Source of the DNA: Deuterostichococcus epilithicus
Lineage: Eukaryota > Chlorophyta > Trebouxiophyceae > Prasiolales > Stichococcaceae
DNA: 64,000 bases
Assembly: GCA_033439295.1 (NCBI GenBank)
Contig: JAVTLE010000014.1
Coordinates: forward strand, 4,650,001-4,714,000
Reading direction: 5' to 3'
In this document: piece by piece, positions 23,801 to 34,884 of the stretch
Layout: every line of letters begins with the position of its first letter
How positions within the stretch are numbered: the first letter of the stretch is position 1
The notes under the pieces: generated by a model
What the model saw: the letters and a program-made list of their open reading frames with translations, nothing else
What the model was told of the DNA's origin: nothing
The model's database searches: none
Position numbers and translations under genes: made by a program

Positions 23801-26800
23801 GCCTATCTGGGTTGCCTAGCTGCAGCAACCGAATGTCTCACTGGTTGTCAATGAAGTCCACGTAGCTCCACTTGATGCCCTCACGCACATACTCCTTTAA
23901 CTCTCTCTGCAGCCCAGGAGAGGTCTGCCTGTCTGGGCGCAGCCGATCGTTTCCTGGTTCCTTCGACAAGTCCACATAGCTGCACATGATGCATTCCTGC
24001 AAAAGCTCCTCCTGCACCCCATGTGAAGCGCAATGGGAACTATATGGAAGCGTGTCGTCGGCCTCTAGTCGAGTTGTGGATGGTCATCCTCCTGCTCACC
24101 CTGTAGCGGATGTGAATGCCTGTACAGAGCTGTGTCATGACCTTTGCAAGGACGTCTGGTCTCCTGCCGTCGCTGATGCCGCAGGCTGCCTGTTTTCGTT
24201 ACAGCCGCCACTGCCGCAGTCCAAAGCATGCAGAGCAGGTGGCTCGAGGCCCCCACACCTTGAAGATGTGCTGGTTGAAGTGCTGCTGCAGGCGCTCGTT
24301 GGCCAGGTTGATGCACAGCTGCTCGAAGGAGTTGACGGCGAAGGACTCGAAGCCGTAGATGTCCAGGATGCCAATCACGCGCTCTTCACTGTCCTTGGCG
24401 CCTACCAGCAGTGCGGTCGATCGTTTAGCTGGCTCACTTCGACGCTATCATTCGGTGTGGCGCATGCCTCAGCTGCCACACAGGTCTTCGTTATCGAGAC
24501 AGAGGTGTCTGCGTGCGATGCCTGTCCAGCTCCCTAGGAGGATGCGATCAGTGACGCACTGCCCGCATCACAGCTGGCATTGAACACCTAGGCTCATCAG
24601 GGGCTCGTGTCACATAGGAGCTCACAGCGTGCCCAAGTCCAGGCACCAACTCGAAGCGCAAATAGCCGCCATGCACACCCACCGTAGGAGGGGATTTTGC
24701 GGTTGATGGCGGCCACCAGCCAGTCAAACAGGTTGGCGTACAGGCTCTTGGCCAGCGCATCGCGCGACTCCGCCGCGGCGCCATCGTCCAGCACCTTGAC
24801 GATGGCTTCCCCCCGCATCTCCAGCGTCCGTGTCGTCAGCGCATGCAGCAGCGCCTCGGGCGCAACCTGGACGTTTCACAGCTTTTGAGAGCAGTATCAT
24901 GCATACTTTGCAAGACGGCGCAGCAGCTCATCAATTGCCGCAGCTGGCTGTATTGCGTGCAGCAGCTATAGCTCCACCTACGCATGCATGCGGACGGCAT
25001 GTTGAGGTTTTGAATGGCATCGATGCATAGCTGGCTGTTCAAGATTATGACTCGCTCCCATGCCCAAGCGAGTTGCAGGTAATTTTTTTTGGGTGGCGTC
25101 AGCACATGCAGTGGCGCCCCTATTTCGACCTGAGCGAGGACAGTTTTGCAACCACAGTTGAAGGAGACTTCGGTTATGTTAGTCGGGCCGAGTGCAATAC
25201 CATGGTGTGCGGCGGCATGGCTGCGGCACAACTGCCTGCGGCAGCACTTGCATGCACGCAGGGCGGCCGCCAGAGACCAGTGCATTTTGGCCGCGCGCAT
25301 ACTGGATGGCAAGGAAAATTGTATTGATTTGTACACGGGTATGAGAGCATGACAGGCAGGGCATACAGTCCCAGCCTGCACGGCAAGCTTCCTGGGTGCT
25401 CATGAACCAGCGGTTCTTATGCAGCTCTGCACCTGCAGCAGGGCGGCCACGATGTCCAGCTCTTGCTGCGCCGCTGCGGATGCCAGCACCGCCTCGTCAG
25501 CGGCATTCTGCTCGAAGTCGACATTGCCCAGGTGCAGCACCGCCGCCACCACGGACAGCACCGCTTCCTGCGGGCAGAGAGCATACGGTACGTTGCTTGC
25601 AAATGGCATCCAGAGAGCATAAGGATGATTGTCTGCGCAATCTCCGTGTTGCCCAGGTGCAGCGACAGCGCAGCCGGTCGGCCAAACTCTTTCTGTGGGA
25701 TGCTGCGCAATGAGTCAGCTTTTTCCGAAACATGCGATCGACTCTAACCGAGCCCCTGCTCCCTCTTACGCACTCGGGAGCAGCACTTGCGCCGCCAGCA
25801 AGCGCGCTGCTGTCCAGAGCCATCACATGTGCCCGCAGCTGCCGCTGGACAGCACTGTGAACTCGTGCGTGCAATTCGGCATTTCGCACTGATGGCAGCG
25901 CCATCCATCCTGTGCTGCCACCTCCTGCATTGTCGATTAGCCTCCTCCTCCAGTCAGCAGCCAGCTGACAGGTGGGATATGCCAGGACAAAGCAGGGATG
26001 GCACGTCAGCATCAATTCTATCGCAGTGTGCTTGCAGAGGAGCCTAGGCTTGCAAGTTGTAGCAGCGCCCCCTGCTTGTCTGCAAGGGCAGGCAGGAGGT
26101 CGCAGGCACAGCAATGCTAGAGATCGCAGAGCTTTGCTCTGTCTGCAACGGGCCAGCGCTTGCAGCGGTGCCCCGACTTTCTGTTGCAAGGGCGCACCTG
26201 CCTTCTGGATGGCGCTCGCGTCACCTGTGCCCTCCCTGTGCCAGCGCAACCCAGCCAGCATGCCGATATGCGTGCGGCCGCACTGCGGGCGGTGCCCATT
26301 CGTGCTCACCCTTGCAACAGCGGGCACTATCAGCAGCACGACCGTGCCGGCCACTTGACTGTGTGATTGCCTACCTGCTCCGCCTCTGAGCGGCTGGCAA
26401 TACGCATCGCTCCGTGTGTGTTGTGGCGAGGGTGCCAACTGCACCCCTGTCACAACGGATAATGAGCGAGGCAGGGATAGTGTCACCTGCTCGCCCTGCG
26501 ACAGGCCAACAATGGTCATCGCGTCCCGCGTGTTGCGCAGCGCCTCCGCCTCGTCCACGTCCGCCAGCACGGTCACGTCCGAGCGCAGGTACCGGAACGA
26601 CTTCACGCCGCCCTCCAGCCTGCATGGGAGGTGAGTGAAACTCAAGAATCAGTGGAAAGGAACCAGAGGAAACACGTGTGGTGCAGCCGGCGCCTGCCAC
26701 CTGCGATGGGAGGCCCCAGAAATGCCCAAGCCTCGTCCGCCAGCCTGTGGGCATTCTGTTGCTTCGGTTAGTGAAAGGGAGACCGCCGGCCTGCAGCTCT

Positions 26801-29800
26801 GACGCTGCCGCATGCACACAGTACTTGCTGACTGTGGGCAGGGATGCTGGCGCGCACCGCAGCTTCTGGATGAGGTCGGGTGGGCCGCCGCCGCACAGCA
26901 TGTAGAAGATGTGGTACGACCGCTCCTGCAGAACGACAACGCCAGTTTCGTTCTGTTCTCTTTTGTTGCTTTCTTTCAAGCCGCTGACGGCTGCTTGCTG
27001 CTGTCACCTCTTGAGCAAAAGTAGCATCCAGGCTTCGACATGCAGAGCAGCATGATTGGCGACGTGGCCGCAGCCATGCCCTCTGGGCTGTGCAGGTCGT
27101 TGGGCAGGCCGCCAATATGTACAGGTTTCGACTGAAGGATATACTGGGGCGTATGGCGGGGCATATGGCAAGACGCACCAGGGGGTTGACGCGCACGACA
27201 CGGGAGCGCTCCAGCAGGTAGGTGCGGATGAAGGCGCCGCAGATGCGGCCGGTGATGTCAAAGCGCAGCTCCACGAACTTGCCGAAGCGGGAGGAGTTGT
27301 CGTTCCGGCTGGTCTTGGCGTTGCCGAAGGCCTCCAGCAGCGGGTTGGACTCCAGCACCTGGAATCAAAGAGAGCCAAATCTTGGGGCTTGTTCGAAGCG
27401 CTACGAGAGGTTATCGTGGCTGGTCTTGGCGATGCCCAATGCCTCTCCAGTAGCAGGTTGAGACTCCAGCACCTGTATTTACTTAAATCCACCGCTAGAT
27501 TTTTGCAAAGAACTCCGAGTAACACCCTTGCCGTACAGCAACAATCTCCGACATGTCAGCAGGTCTGCAGTCAGGCTCAGAACCTAAGACCTGGCTGCTT
27601 ACAGGCTCAGCAGAGCTGACAGTGCGGCAGCGCTGCCCGCGGCTCTCCTCAACGGGCTACTTTTGCGATTGAAGAAGCAGAGATTGTGGCATGAAACGCT
27701 CGCCTGCTCCTCGATGGGCGCGGCGTCGCCGTGGTCTGACCCGCGCGCCAGGAAGTTGGAAGCAGGTCGCGAGTCCTCCTCTTCCGGCCCGCCGCCGGGA
27801 CCCTCACGCTGCGCTCGGCCCGCCAGGTACTGCATCACCTGCACGTGGCGGCGGACGCAACAGTCAAGCACTGGGCCCAGCCTGCACTGGAGCTGCAGAT
27901 GCAGCAGCCGGTGACAGAGAGGAGAATCTGCTTTGCGCACGTTCCGACAGCCGTGGCAGTACATCTGGCAGATGCTGGAAGGACGGACACAGGCTTTCAG
28001 CCTGACCTTGCCCAGGTAGATACGGGGCGGCCAAACGTGGAATGTCCTGGCTGCACCTCTTTTCAGCTGTGCAGTTGCTGTACTGGCTGACCACTTCTGA
28101 CTCCGGGCTGCGCCTCTGTTCAGCTGCGCAGGGCTGTCCAGCTAGGGGTTTGATGCTGGTGCGGTGCTGGGTGTACAAGCAAATGGGTGCTTCCAGGTCG
28201 GGCCTGAAGTCGACACTCTGCGCGTCAGGGGGTGCGCCTGCCCAACAGCCTGCCCGCAAGCAGACCTCCAGCGCTCTCAAAGTACGAACAGCACGTTCAC
28301 GCCGCGACATTATGGGGGGTCCGTGAGCCAGCAGCTACTTTTCACACTGGTGAGGAGTCCTGAGGTCCCACCATCTTGGCGGACTCCGTCTTTCCGGCGC
28401 CCGACTCGCCGGAGATGAGGATCGCCTGCCGCTGCTCATCGATCATCATGTTGGAGAAGGCCTGCGCGTGCACAGCAGCCGTCAGCCGTCTTGCGCGACA
28501 AGACTTTCCGAGTTGCGTCAGTCGCAGGGAGGCGTGAGACTAGGGGATCCGAGGAGAGCAGCGATGGGAGGCTGTGCCCCACATGCTTTGATGGAAACGC
28601 AGCCAGGAGGCGAGCCAGGCTGCCACAGTGCAGAGTGGCTGCCTGCCAGCACAACAGCAGTGTGATGCCCTGCCCCCTGGTGGCGGCCCACACGGCAGGC
28701 GTTGTCCCCAGTTGTGCAGGCTCTGGGGTGCGTCGCAGCGCGCTGGCACCCCGAACCACGCGCCAAGCCAACAGAGTCGCCGCAGAGTGCGTCACCTGCT
28801 CGGCGATGGCGTAGACATGCGGCGACAGCTCCCCCAGATTCTTTCCGCGGTACTGCGCCCGCATGCGGCTGCCGTACAGGTGCCGCAGCCGCTTGTGCGG
28901 GTTCACCTGCGGGCCGAATCTTGTGGTTGGAGCGGGGCCGGCAGTCTCCAGCTCCACGTTGGCACTGCTTCCGACAGGCAGCGCGTTGATCGAGCTGTCT
29001 GGCTAGAGCGAGGAGGCAATCGGTGTGCAGCCTTTGCAGCGGCGCACCGCTATGAGGATGTTGGAGCTGTAGGTGTAGATCATGTCCAGGCCGTACCGCA
29101 CGCGCAGCGTCTGCAGGATCCTGCACGTGTGCACTGGGGGTTGCGGCACAGGGTGGGTGATCTAGGCCCTCCTGGACTTCGAGGCGCTGCATGGTGCTGC
29201 TGCAGCCATGGCAGGCCCAGAGCACGGGGGCCAGCCGCTGCGGCAGGGATTGAGGGGCAGCGTCAGCCTGCATCTGTTGGCTGCCTCCAGGATCGTCGCG
29301 TCATGCTCACCCAAAACATGCGGCAGCGCTCGCCGCCCGACCGAGCCTCGCGTGGACGGTCAAACGTGGCATGGTCGGCCGCTGTGCAGCTGCACTTGTG
29401 AGGTTGCCTTGCGGCGGCACGACAACAGCAGACTGACGAAGCACCGAGCCCGCTCACCCGGCTTCGTGCAGGTAATCGGACTTGACCAGGTCGTCCAGGG
29501 TGTCGTCACGCTCGTTGGCTAGGTGGCAGCTGCCCGCCGGCACAGCCGCCGACCAGCCCTCTTCCGCCACCACCTTCAGCACCTGCCCGCCGTTGCCGCC
29601 TGCGTCCAGGCACTTCCGCAGATGTGTCTGCCGGGTTTTGTTGCCTGAACGTCTGGCTCACTCGGGACGCATCGAAGAACGGCTCACAGCATTGACGTGG
29701 GTGGGTGAAACGTCCAGGGCCGGCGCTCAGGTTGCAGGGTAGCCCGGCAGGGGCCCGAAGGAGTGGAGGCATGCAACTGCGCACCAGCCTGCATGTTGGC

Positions 29801-30254
29801 GACGCGCCCCCTCGCCCAGCCCTTGGCGCCGGGGTCGGAGGGGTCCAGCGCCGCAGGGATCCACACCGTCGCCCCCATCTGCGCAGCGGCAGCTCAATTC
29901 AGAAGGTGGAGTTGTGAGCCACTGCCTCCCGCTTCGTCCGCTCCACTGACAGCACACGGGTGCACACGGTTGCACCCGAGAGCAAAGCATCGCCTTGGCG
30001 AGCTGCCGCAGTGCGTCCAGCGTGCAGCGATGCTGTGGGAGCTGTCTCCCTCGAGGGGGGGGATGACCCCAGGTGCTTGCTGTCCCTCGCTGATGCCGCA
30101 GCCTTGTGATGCAGCCCGGTCCACGCGGTTTTTCAAAATCTGGACGGTTTGCAGCGGCACAGAGCCTCCATGTGATGAGACGAGAGCAGCGTACCTGATG
30201 CGGCGCCGGTGCCGCAGGGTCACCTCCGGCCACCAGCTGTGTGTCGGCCGCCAT
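11842..30254 (-). CDS. Class XI-like (myosin V-type) myosin heavy chain
   Basis: Actin-based motor, inferred to carry organelles or vesicles in the cytosol. The gene spans 18.4 kb with more than 30 exons. Exon 1 (30254-30195) begins [11 protein letters not shown]. The motor runs to about 20.99 kb, IQ motifs to 19.6 kb, coiled-coil exons to about 15.9 kb, and a globular DIL tail to 11.9 kb. P-loop GESGAGKTE, switch [11 protein letters not shown] and switch II DIYGFE are intact. Four domain entries below give details. The order motor-IQ-coiled coil-DIL is that of myosin V and plant class XI; class VIII lacks the DIL tail. The last exon is the least certain: I end at the first stop (11842) after an acidic [11 protein letters not shown] stretch. 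Several exons are flanked by degenerate copies of themselves. Long antisense or shifted frames over this region (for example a 485-codon minus frame at 19.5-21.0 kb) are shadows. Confidence 0.9.
14158..14375. repeat. Exon echo, myosin tail exon (14.2 kb)
   Basis: The exon segment at about 14165-14218 (CGGAACAGGTAGGCC...) is repeated in degenerate form at about 14327-14375 (CGGAACAGGTATGCT...). The spacing is about 161 nt and the copy lies in the upstream intron. Confidence 0.65.
14636..14822. repeat. Exon echo, myosin tail exon (14.8 kb)
   Basis: The exon segment from 14766 (GGCGCCCAGCGCCAGCGTGG...) has a degenerate copy from 14636 (GGCGCCAAGCGCGAGGGTGA...), both continuing to CTGCGCCACCAG. 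The spacing is about 130 nt, in the downstream intron. Confidence 0.65.
15890..19530 (-). other. Myosin coiled-coil exons
   Basis: Heptad-like, Ala/Glu/Leu-rich exons lie at about 19385-19290 ([19 protein letters not shown]), 19030-18880 ([20 protein letters not shown]), 18440-18263 ([18 protein letters not shown]), 17700-17590 ([19 protein letters not shown]), 17265-17127 ([15 protein letters not shown]), 16480-16350 ([18 protein letters not shown]) and 15995-15900 ([18 protein letters not shown]). They would form the dimerising rod. An identical ~43-nt segment occurs twice at 17669 and 17752. Confidence 0.75.
17669..17798. repeat. Perfect 43-nt tandem copy at a coiled-coil exon edge
   Basis: The segment from GCTATGGCCTGCTGCTGCCC to CACCTGCGCG occurs at 17669 and again at 17752 with no difference I can see, 83 nt apart. 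It spans the splice acceptor of the 17.6-kb coiled-coil exon. Perfect identity suggests a recent event. Confidence 0.85.
19620..20700 (-). other. Myosin neck: IQ-motif exons
   Basis: Three exons carry IQ-type calmodulin or light-chain sites: about 20700-20599 ([12 protein letters not shown], then VVIQVRA), 20211-20084 ([21 protein letters not shown]) and 19815-19622 ([32 protein letters not shown]). At least five motifs are visible, close to the five or six of class XI myosins. Two N bases fall in an Ala/Pro-rich linker at about 19717. Confidence 0.8.
21689..21865. repeat. Exon echo, myosin exon IKPNPGG (21.8 kb)
   Basis: GCAGGCGATGCGGACAGCCT at 21822 in the exon and its donor is repeated as GCAGGTGATGCGGACGGCCT at 21690, both followed by CCAGAAC. 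The copies are 132 nt apart; the echo is in the downstream intron and carries the donor site. Confidence 0.8.
22625..22935. repeat. Three-copy exon echo, myosin exon at 22.6 kb
   Basis: Exon sequence near 22636 (TTGTTTTTGTCCAGCAGCGC...GTGGAGTACACCACCT) recurs near 22757 (weak) and near 22905 (TTGTTTCGTCCAGCGGCATT...GTGGAATGCACCACCT). The spacings are about 121 and 148 nt, running into the upstream intron. Confidence 0.7.
23706..24015. repeat. Three-copy exon echo, myosin exon [11 protein letters not shown]
   Basis: Copy 1 is in the exon at 23709 (TGTCTCCTGGTTGTCGATGA...). Copy 2 is at 23833 (TGTCTCACTGGTTGTCAATG...) and copy 3, more degenerate, at 23950 (TTTCCTGGTTCCTTCGACAA...). All continue through CCACRTAGCT, TGATGC and an acceptor-like CTGCA. 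The spacings are about 123 and 116 nt. The unit spans exon, acceptor and intron end, so each copy brings its own candidate acceptor. Confidence 0.85.
27296..27478. repeat. Exon echo, myosin switch I exon
   Basis: GGCTGGTCTTGGCGTTGCC in the exon (27307) recurs as GGCTGGTCTTGGCGATGCC at 27418. Both continue to GACTCCAGCACCTG. The spacing is 111-112 nt, and the copy lies in the upstream intron. Confidence 0.85.
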
Positions 30255-31876
30255 GCCTGAACGCGGCTCTGTGCACCCGCAACTCTGTATGGGCCGCCTC
30301 TTCAGGCCCGGAGGTCAGCCATGCCTCCTGTCCAGAGGCCCAGCCGAGAGCGCCGCAGCGGATGTGACCACGTCCAGCAGTCGCGAGGATGCCACAGGGC
30401 CGTGCAAGCAGATGCTGTTGCTATTTGACACTGCCAGGCCTGCGAGTCGCGCCCGCTATGTGGTTTGCTGACCTCTGACCGAAGGCTGGGTTCCGCGCTC
30501 GAAATCGCGGTCGTGGGCACTCGAAATCGATGCCTCCGATCGCGTGTCAGCTGCGCTGTTCAAAGATTGTATGCGCACTGTGACACGCGCTGATGAAGTA
30601 GCAGTGCTGCAGGTCACACGCTGCTGTGCTCCGGCTGTGAGTCAGCGAGTAGAAGACTGCGCGTGGCAGAGGTACGCTGCAGTGACGACCAACCCCAAAG
30701 CAAGGTGGCACTGTGCGCACAACGTACACGTGAACTGGCACCGATCCTTGATTGGCAATTTGCATTGCACATCTTGTGGATCTCAGATCACCCTTCCACA
30801 TCAGCTCCCGCGGCATGTACGAGGTACGGTACGTGTGGCCCCGCGCTCGCCGCCTCTTGTTGCAGTGGCGGCTGCTGAGACATGCGCAGCTGTCCCCGCA
30901 ACATGGAGCCAATCTCGAAAACTAGGCAGGTATTTGTGGTCGCGCATTTCGCCCCGCAGGGCCCTTGCTTGTCGGAGGCAACATGCACACGGCGGCCTCA
31001 GGCTTGGCTCGGCACGCCAAAGACAGCAGGCACACAGATATGCCTCCATGCGGTTTGGGACTACTGTTCCCAACACGGCTAAGACCTGCATGGCGGTCAT
31101 CTGGCAACCAACGAATGCTGGTTGCCTCGTGCAGATAGTGCACTACTGCTAAGTATGTGCGTTCAAACTGTACCCTCGAAGCTCCGACATGTCATCATAC
31201 AGGTGTCGCAGCCGCCCTCGCCGCCCGCAGCCGATACCGACGTGCCCCACTTGCCAGCAGGTGATCTCAATCAGTCTCCAGTTGCTGCTGTCGGCTGGAT
31301 CGAGGCTGTCGGAACAAAAGGGCGGCATCGCACATTGTCAGAACCAGGTGTCGGGTCTGTACAAGTAACGCGGGGCGGGATCGGCAGCTGGCGGCGCTTG
31401 TATGACAGTATGCGGTTGCGAGATATCACTGCTGTCCAACCTCATATCAGCTGCATTGCGGATTGGTTCGTCCAAAACAGATTTGGCTGGTGCGCGCGCA
31501 CGCAAAGTCAGCGTGCGTGTTGCTGGCACATGCCGTCAGCAATTGTGCACTGCTACTTGCATGTAGCATCTGCTGCAGGTGCCTGAAGAAGGCTGAATCG
31601 AATGGCATCAGCAGGAAATTGATTGCACGACTGGTACTGTGCATAAAGCCACACATCTTTCCAGGCCCAAATGGAGTAATACAGTGACACTGCTGACAAA
31701 AAGCGCACGGGTATGGAAGCAGGGATGTCTGTGCGGCGGTACAGGTGCCACCTGCGGTCAGGCAGCTGTTCAAGGTCGCACTTCATTATGTGCGCGGCGA
31801 GTGGTTGGCGTGCTAGCAAATGGAACACTGCAAGTTCCCTTGTCCTGCAAGTCTCGGCAGAATGCGCTGCGTGAAG
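30255..31876. other. Intergenic, upstream of the myosin
   Basis: Presumed promoter side of the myosin gene and 3' flank of the small gene at 31.9 kb. Frames of 60-200 codons exist, but none has a recognisable motif or clear exon borders. Confidence 0.45.
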
Positions 31877-32827
31877 CTAAGGACAAGTATAAGCAGGTGC
31901 AGTGTGCTCGGTATTGGCACAGAGGAAAAAGGGGTGTGGCATGCGCCAAACGGTGAAGGCGTGGATGCCGCTGCCAACAAGTAGGATGCTAAGGACGGCT
32001 GCTCCGACCTTGGCCTTGCGGAAGCGCATCTGCATGCACCATCATCAGGAAACTTGCTTCACCATGCAGTCAAGTGCATTGAGGAATGCAACAGCAGCCA
32101 TTAGTCGTTCAAGCAGGCTGGACTGGCAGATTATAGCAGCTCGCCCAGCGCAGTGTCTTTTGCAGAGCAGTCTACCAGCCACTGAACAGTATCTCCCCAC
32201 AGTTTCCTCTGGTTCATGCAGCAGCACTGTGAGCCGTTGTCCCGATAGCAAAGTGCATGCATCAAGAGGGATCTGAGTCTGCCGATCTGGGCCATTTGCC
32301 GCAACGCTCCAATTTTTACAGCAGGCCAGTGAAGGCATGTCCGAGTCGCGACTGGCCCTTGACCCAACACATACACACCTCGGAAATGCGGTACATGTGC
32401 TCGGCGTGCAGGTAGTCCTCATCTGCAGGCACGGTTGCAGCACCTCGGTGCATCATTTATTCCATTGTGCATGAGCATCCGCTGGTTTATGCTGTCAAAC
32501 CACACGCATTCTGTTGACAGGGAGGTGTGCGCAATAACCTGTGAGCATGAGGACTCGACCGCAAGTCTGCAGCTTCCGTGGGTTCTAGCATGATCATGGG
32601 CGCTCACCAGCAGCGCAGCATATTAATGATGGGAGTGTATGTAAAAGCTCACATGTGCCAATGTGCGCCGCTGCGGGCTGGCCGGGCGGCGGCGCGCCGG
32701 CGACAGCAGATCCTGGCAAAGTGCCGCTGTTGTGTTGCAGGCAGCGGCTGGCGACAGACTGTGGCGCCAGCAGCCTCTGCGAGGTGGCCAGGCGACGAAA
32801 CGAGCTGCTCGTGGCTGCCGCAGCCAT
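31877..32827 (-). CDS. Small mitochondrial-type single-pass membrane protein, paralog I
   Basis: Three exons: 32827-32653, 32422-32379 (44 nt) and 32029-31877, giving 123 aa; splice phases agree exactly. The N-terminus MAAAATSSSFRRLATSQRLL has the Arg/Ser-rich, acid-free look of a mitochondrial presequence. The middle exon encodes YEDYLHAEHMYRISE. The third starts MRFRKAKVGAAVLS and holds one membrane helix (VGAAVLSILLVGSGIHAF). Exon sizes and phases match the neighbouring gene at 33924-34884 (44-nt middle exon YNDYIHAPHMYDCMN), so these are tandem paralogs. I think they are accessory subunits of a respiratory complex, based on size, presequence, the HxxHMY block and the single helix. I cannot name the subunit. 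The C-terminus is longer than in paralog II and ends in an unrelated tail, so its last ~20 residues may be intron read-through. Confidence 0.75.
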
Positions 32828-33923
32828 GACGGGCGCGGGTACACGTTCACAAGCGCAGCAGGGGTACAACCTGTCACCATGCCAGGAGATATAAACCATC
32901 TCTGAGATTGACTTGTGACTTGGCCAGCATCCACTCGATATCGGGTGGCCGGCTGCTGAGCAATCGATGAGTTGGCTTGACATCGGGCAGGCAGATAAAG
33001 TGTAAATCACCTGGAGAACTTCCAGTCAGCAGCAGGCGAAATAGCGGCAAAGCTCCATAACGCACCAATCAATGGTATGGAGGCAACTCTCGGGAGGATG
33101 CAATACCGGGGTTCTGATTCGGTCCTTCTCATCGCTGCCGCCGTGCAATAGTGATGCGGAAATTCGATTTGCATTGGCAGCCGATGGGTTTCACATTCAT
33201 TTATTCCCTGCTGAGCGTGAGTGAAAGTGGACAGGCGTAGCCCCTAGCCCCTGCTGCAGATCAGGAGGCTACACGGCGATCGACGAAATGCTGAAATTGC
33301 CATCTCGTGCCTGATTGATCAAGCCGAGGTGACAAGCGAGCGGATGATCTGGAAAACAGCTTTGTCGCTGAAGTAAGGTCATCCGTCGCCAGTCGCACTA
33401 CTTACGACAGTCCAGAAAATAAGAAGTTGGACGCAATAATGAATGCTTGTGATTGCTGGTGGCGGAGCATTTTTGCTACCCACTACCTATCCCTTGCATC
33501 TTCAATTGCTCACGCGTACGATCGGGCCTTGTATGTACGTTCTGCCAGACAATGAATATACTCCGAGCCAGCAGGAGAGGCCACGGAGAACTCCCCCTTC
33601 CCTCATGCCGGGTCCTGGTGTGTGTTGACGCGTTCCTGCTGGCCTGCATCGTCAACTTTTTGTCGGTGTCAGTGCCAGGTTCCTGATGAGAGATAGAACG
33701 AGCAAATTCAGGTCGACCTCTTGTGTCAACGGCAGACAGCTGGGCTTGGCGGGGGCGGCACTCTGGTGCCTACAAACATATAAAACGTCAACCCTTTCAC
33801 CTGCTGGCACAGCGCACGCACGCAGGGACGGCGCTGCAGTTCTGACGTCGTCATCAGCGGGTGGACAGCGGAGCAGGGCTTCTCACCATCAGGTGAAACA
33901 CACCTTGCAAGCAGGGCACGAGG
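32828..33923. other. Spacer between the two paralogous small genes
   Basis: About 1.1 kb, more AT-rich than its surroundings. No coding signal seen. It should hold the promoter of paralog I and the 3' end of paralog II. Confidence 0.5.
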
Positions 33924-34884
33924 TCAGCCTGCCCTTTCGGTCTGGTGCTTGTACACCACGGCCACCGGCAGGGCGCTGCCCACCGCAATCATGGTGACGA
34001 AGGCGGCACGCCACTTGGCTCGCCTGTGCGGCATCTGCGCGCCACCATACAATGGAGCTGTAATGCCCTGTTGCGTCAGCAGCAGCAGTTTCATTCATAT
34101 GCAGACTGTATCCGGACTTGCATGTCAGCAAATGTAATGCGATGCGATGTGCATCGTGGCAGCGCAGAATATGCCAGGCAGTCGGAAAGTTTGAACGCTG
34201 CCTGAAAACCAGCAGTATCTCCCGCCAAGCATCGATCTGGCAGGGGGAGTTGCAGCCAGCAGGTCGGTCTTCGTCACCATGCTTACGACATGGTGACGCT
34301 TTGTACTACAGTGGGGATTGAACGTTTTTGGTCGGGTTCTGTGGGAGATGGAAGTACGGGGCTCACGTTCATGCAGTCGTACATGTGTGGGGCGTGGATG
34401 TAGTCATTGTCTGCAGGTCACAATAATTTGAAGAAAATCAGCATAATTTGAACGACTCTACCATCCGCCGCCGTCGACTGTGCCGCAGCGCGCTCTGCCC
34501 AGCGAGCTGTAGCCGTAGGATTGCTCATTGCTTGAATTTGAGGTGCAATTACAATGCAGATGAAGCAAGACTGTCGCCGATTTGCATAGCTGGTTTCACA
34601 TCAAGAGCACCCACGCGTGCTGGTTGTTAGCAACCAACACCAGCGTTCGTCAATGCGGTGCAGATACTGCAAACAGGTCATGTCATACGCATCTCACATT
34701 GCTTTGATTTGCCTCTTTGTGCCATGGCGGCGCCGTGCGACAGAGAAGACCCCGATTTGGTGGTGACGAACCGGGATGCGGCTCTGGTTTCCTGCATCAG
34801 CGCTCCGCCGGCACATGTCCGCAGCTGCTGCTGCGAGCACACTAGGCGGCGACTGAAAGCGCGCAGCGTCGTGGCAGCAATCAT
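33924..34884 (-). CDS. Small mitochondrial-type single-pass membrane protein, paralog II
   Basis: Three exons: 34884-34698, 34410-34367 (44 nt) and 34034-33924, giving 113 aa with consistent phases (1, then 0). The start MIAATTLRAFSRRLVCSQQQ is a strong mitochondrial presequence candidate. The middle exon reads YNDYIHAPHMYDCMN. The last exon starts MPHRRAKWRAAFVTMIAVGS, contains one helix (AFVTMIAVGSALPVAVV) and ends in a short basic tail KHQTERAG. The layout (presequence, conserved HxPHMY block, R-x-K, one helix, short tail) suggests an inner-membrane accessory subunit, for example of complex IV or complex I. This is inference. Confidence 0.8.

Larger units (their letters stand above)
20990..30254 (-). 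other. Myosin motor domain exons
   Basis: Recognisable exons in transcript order include: 30254-30195; 29878-29785 ([14 protein letters not shown]3-like start); 29599-29458 ([13 protein letters not shown]); 29120-29048 ([12 protein letters not shown]); 28906-28796; 28460-28374 ([13 protein letters not shown]); 27842-27705; 27362-27186 ([10 protein letters not shown]); about 26932-26860 ([11 protein letters not shown]); 26623-26487; 25570-25424 ([11 protein letters not shown]); 24869-24680; 24402-24260 ([13 protein letters not shown]); 23786-23613; 23255-23155; 22681-22585; 22325-22181 (SACQPHYVR); 21937-21825 (IKPNPGG); 21495-21385; 21118-20990 ([14 protein letters not shown]). The TEDS position, upstream of RDALAK, reads RGEAIVKV. 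A glutamate there predicts motor activity that does not need heavy-chain phosphorylation (inference from the TEDS rule). Confidence 0.85.

Noticed and set aside
22600-24015. Exon repeats as a sign of a second, nested myosin gene
   Set aside because: Only fragments of single exons are repeated, in tandem next to their source, with decay; there is no second set of exons.
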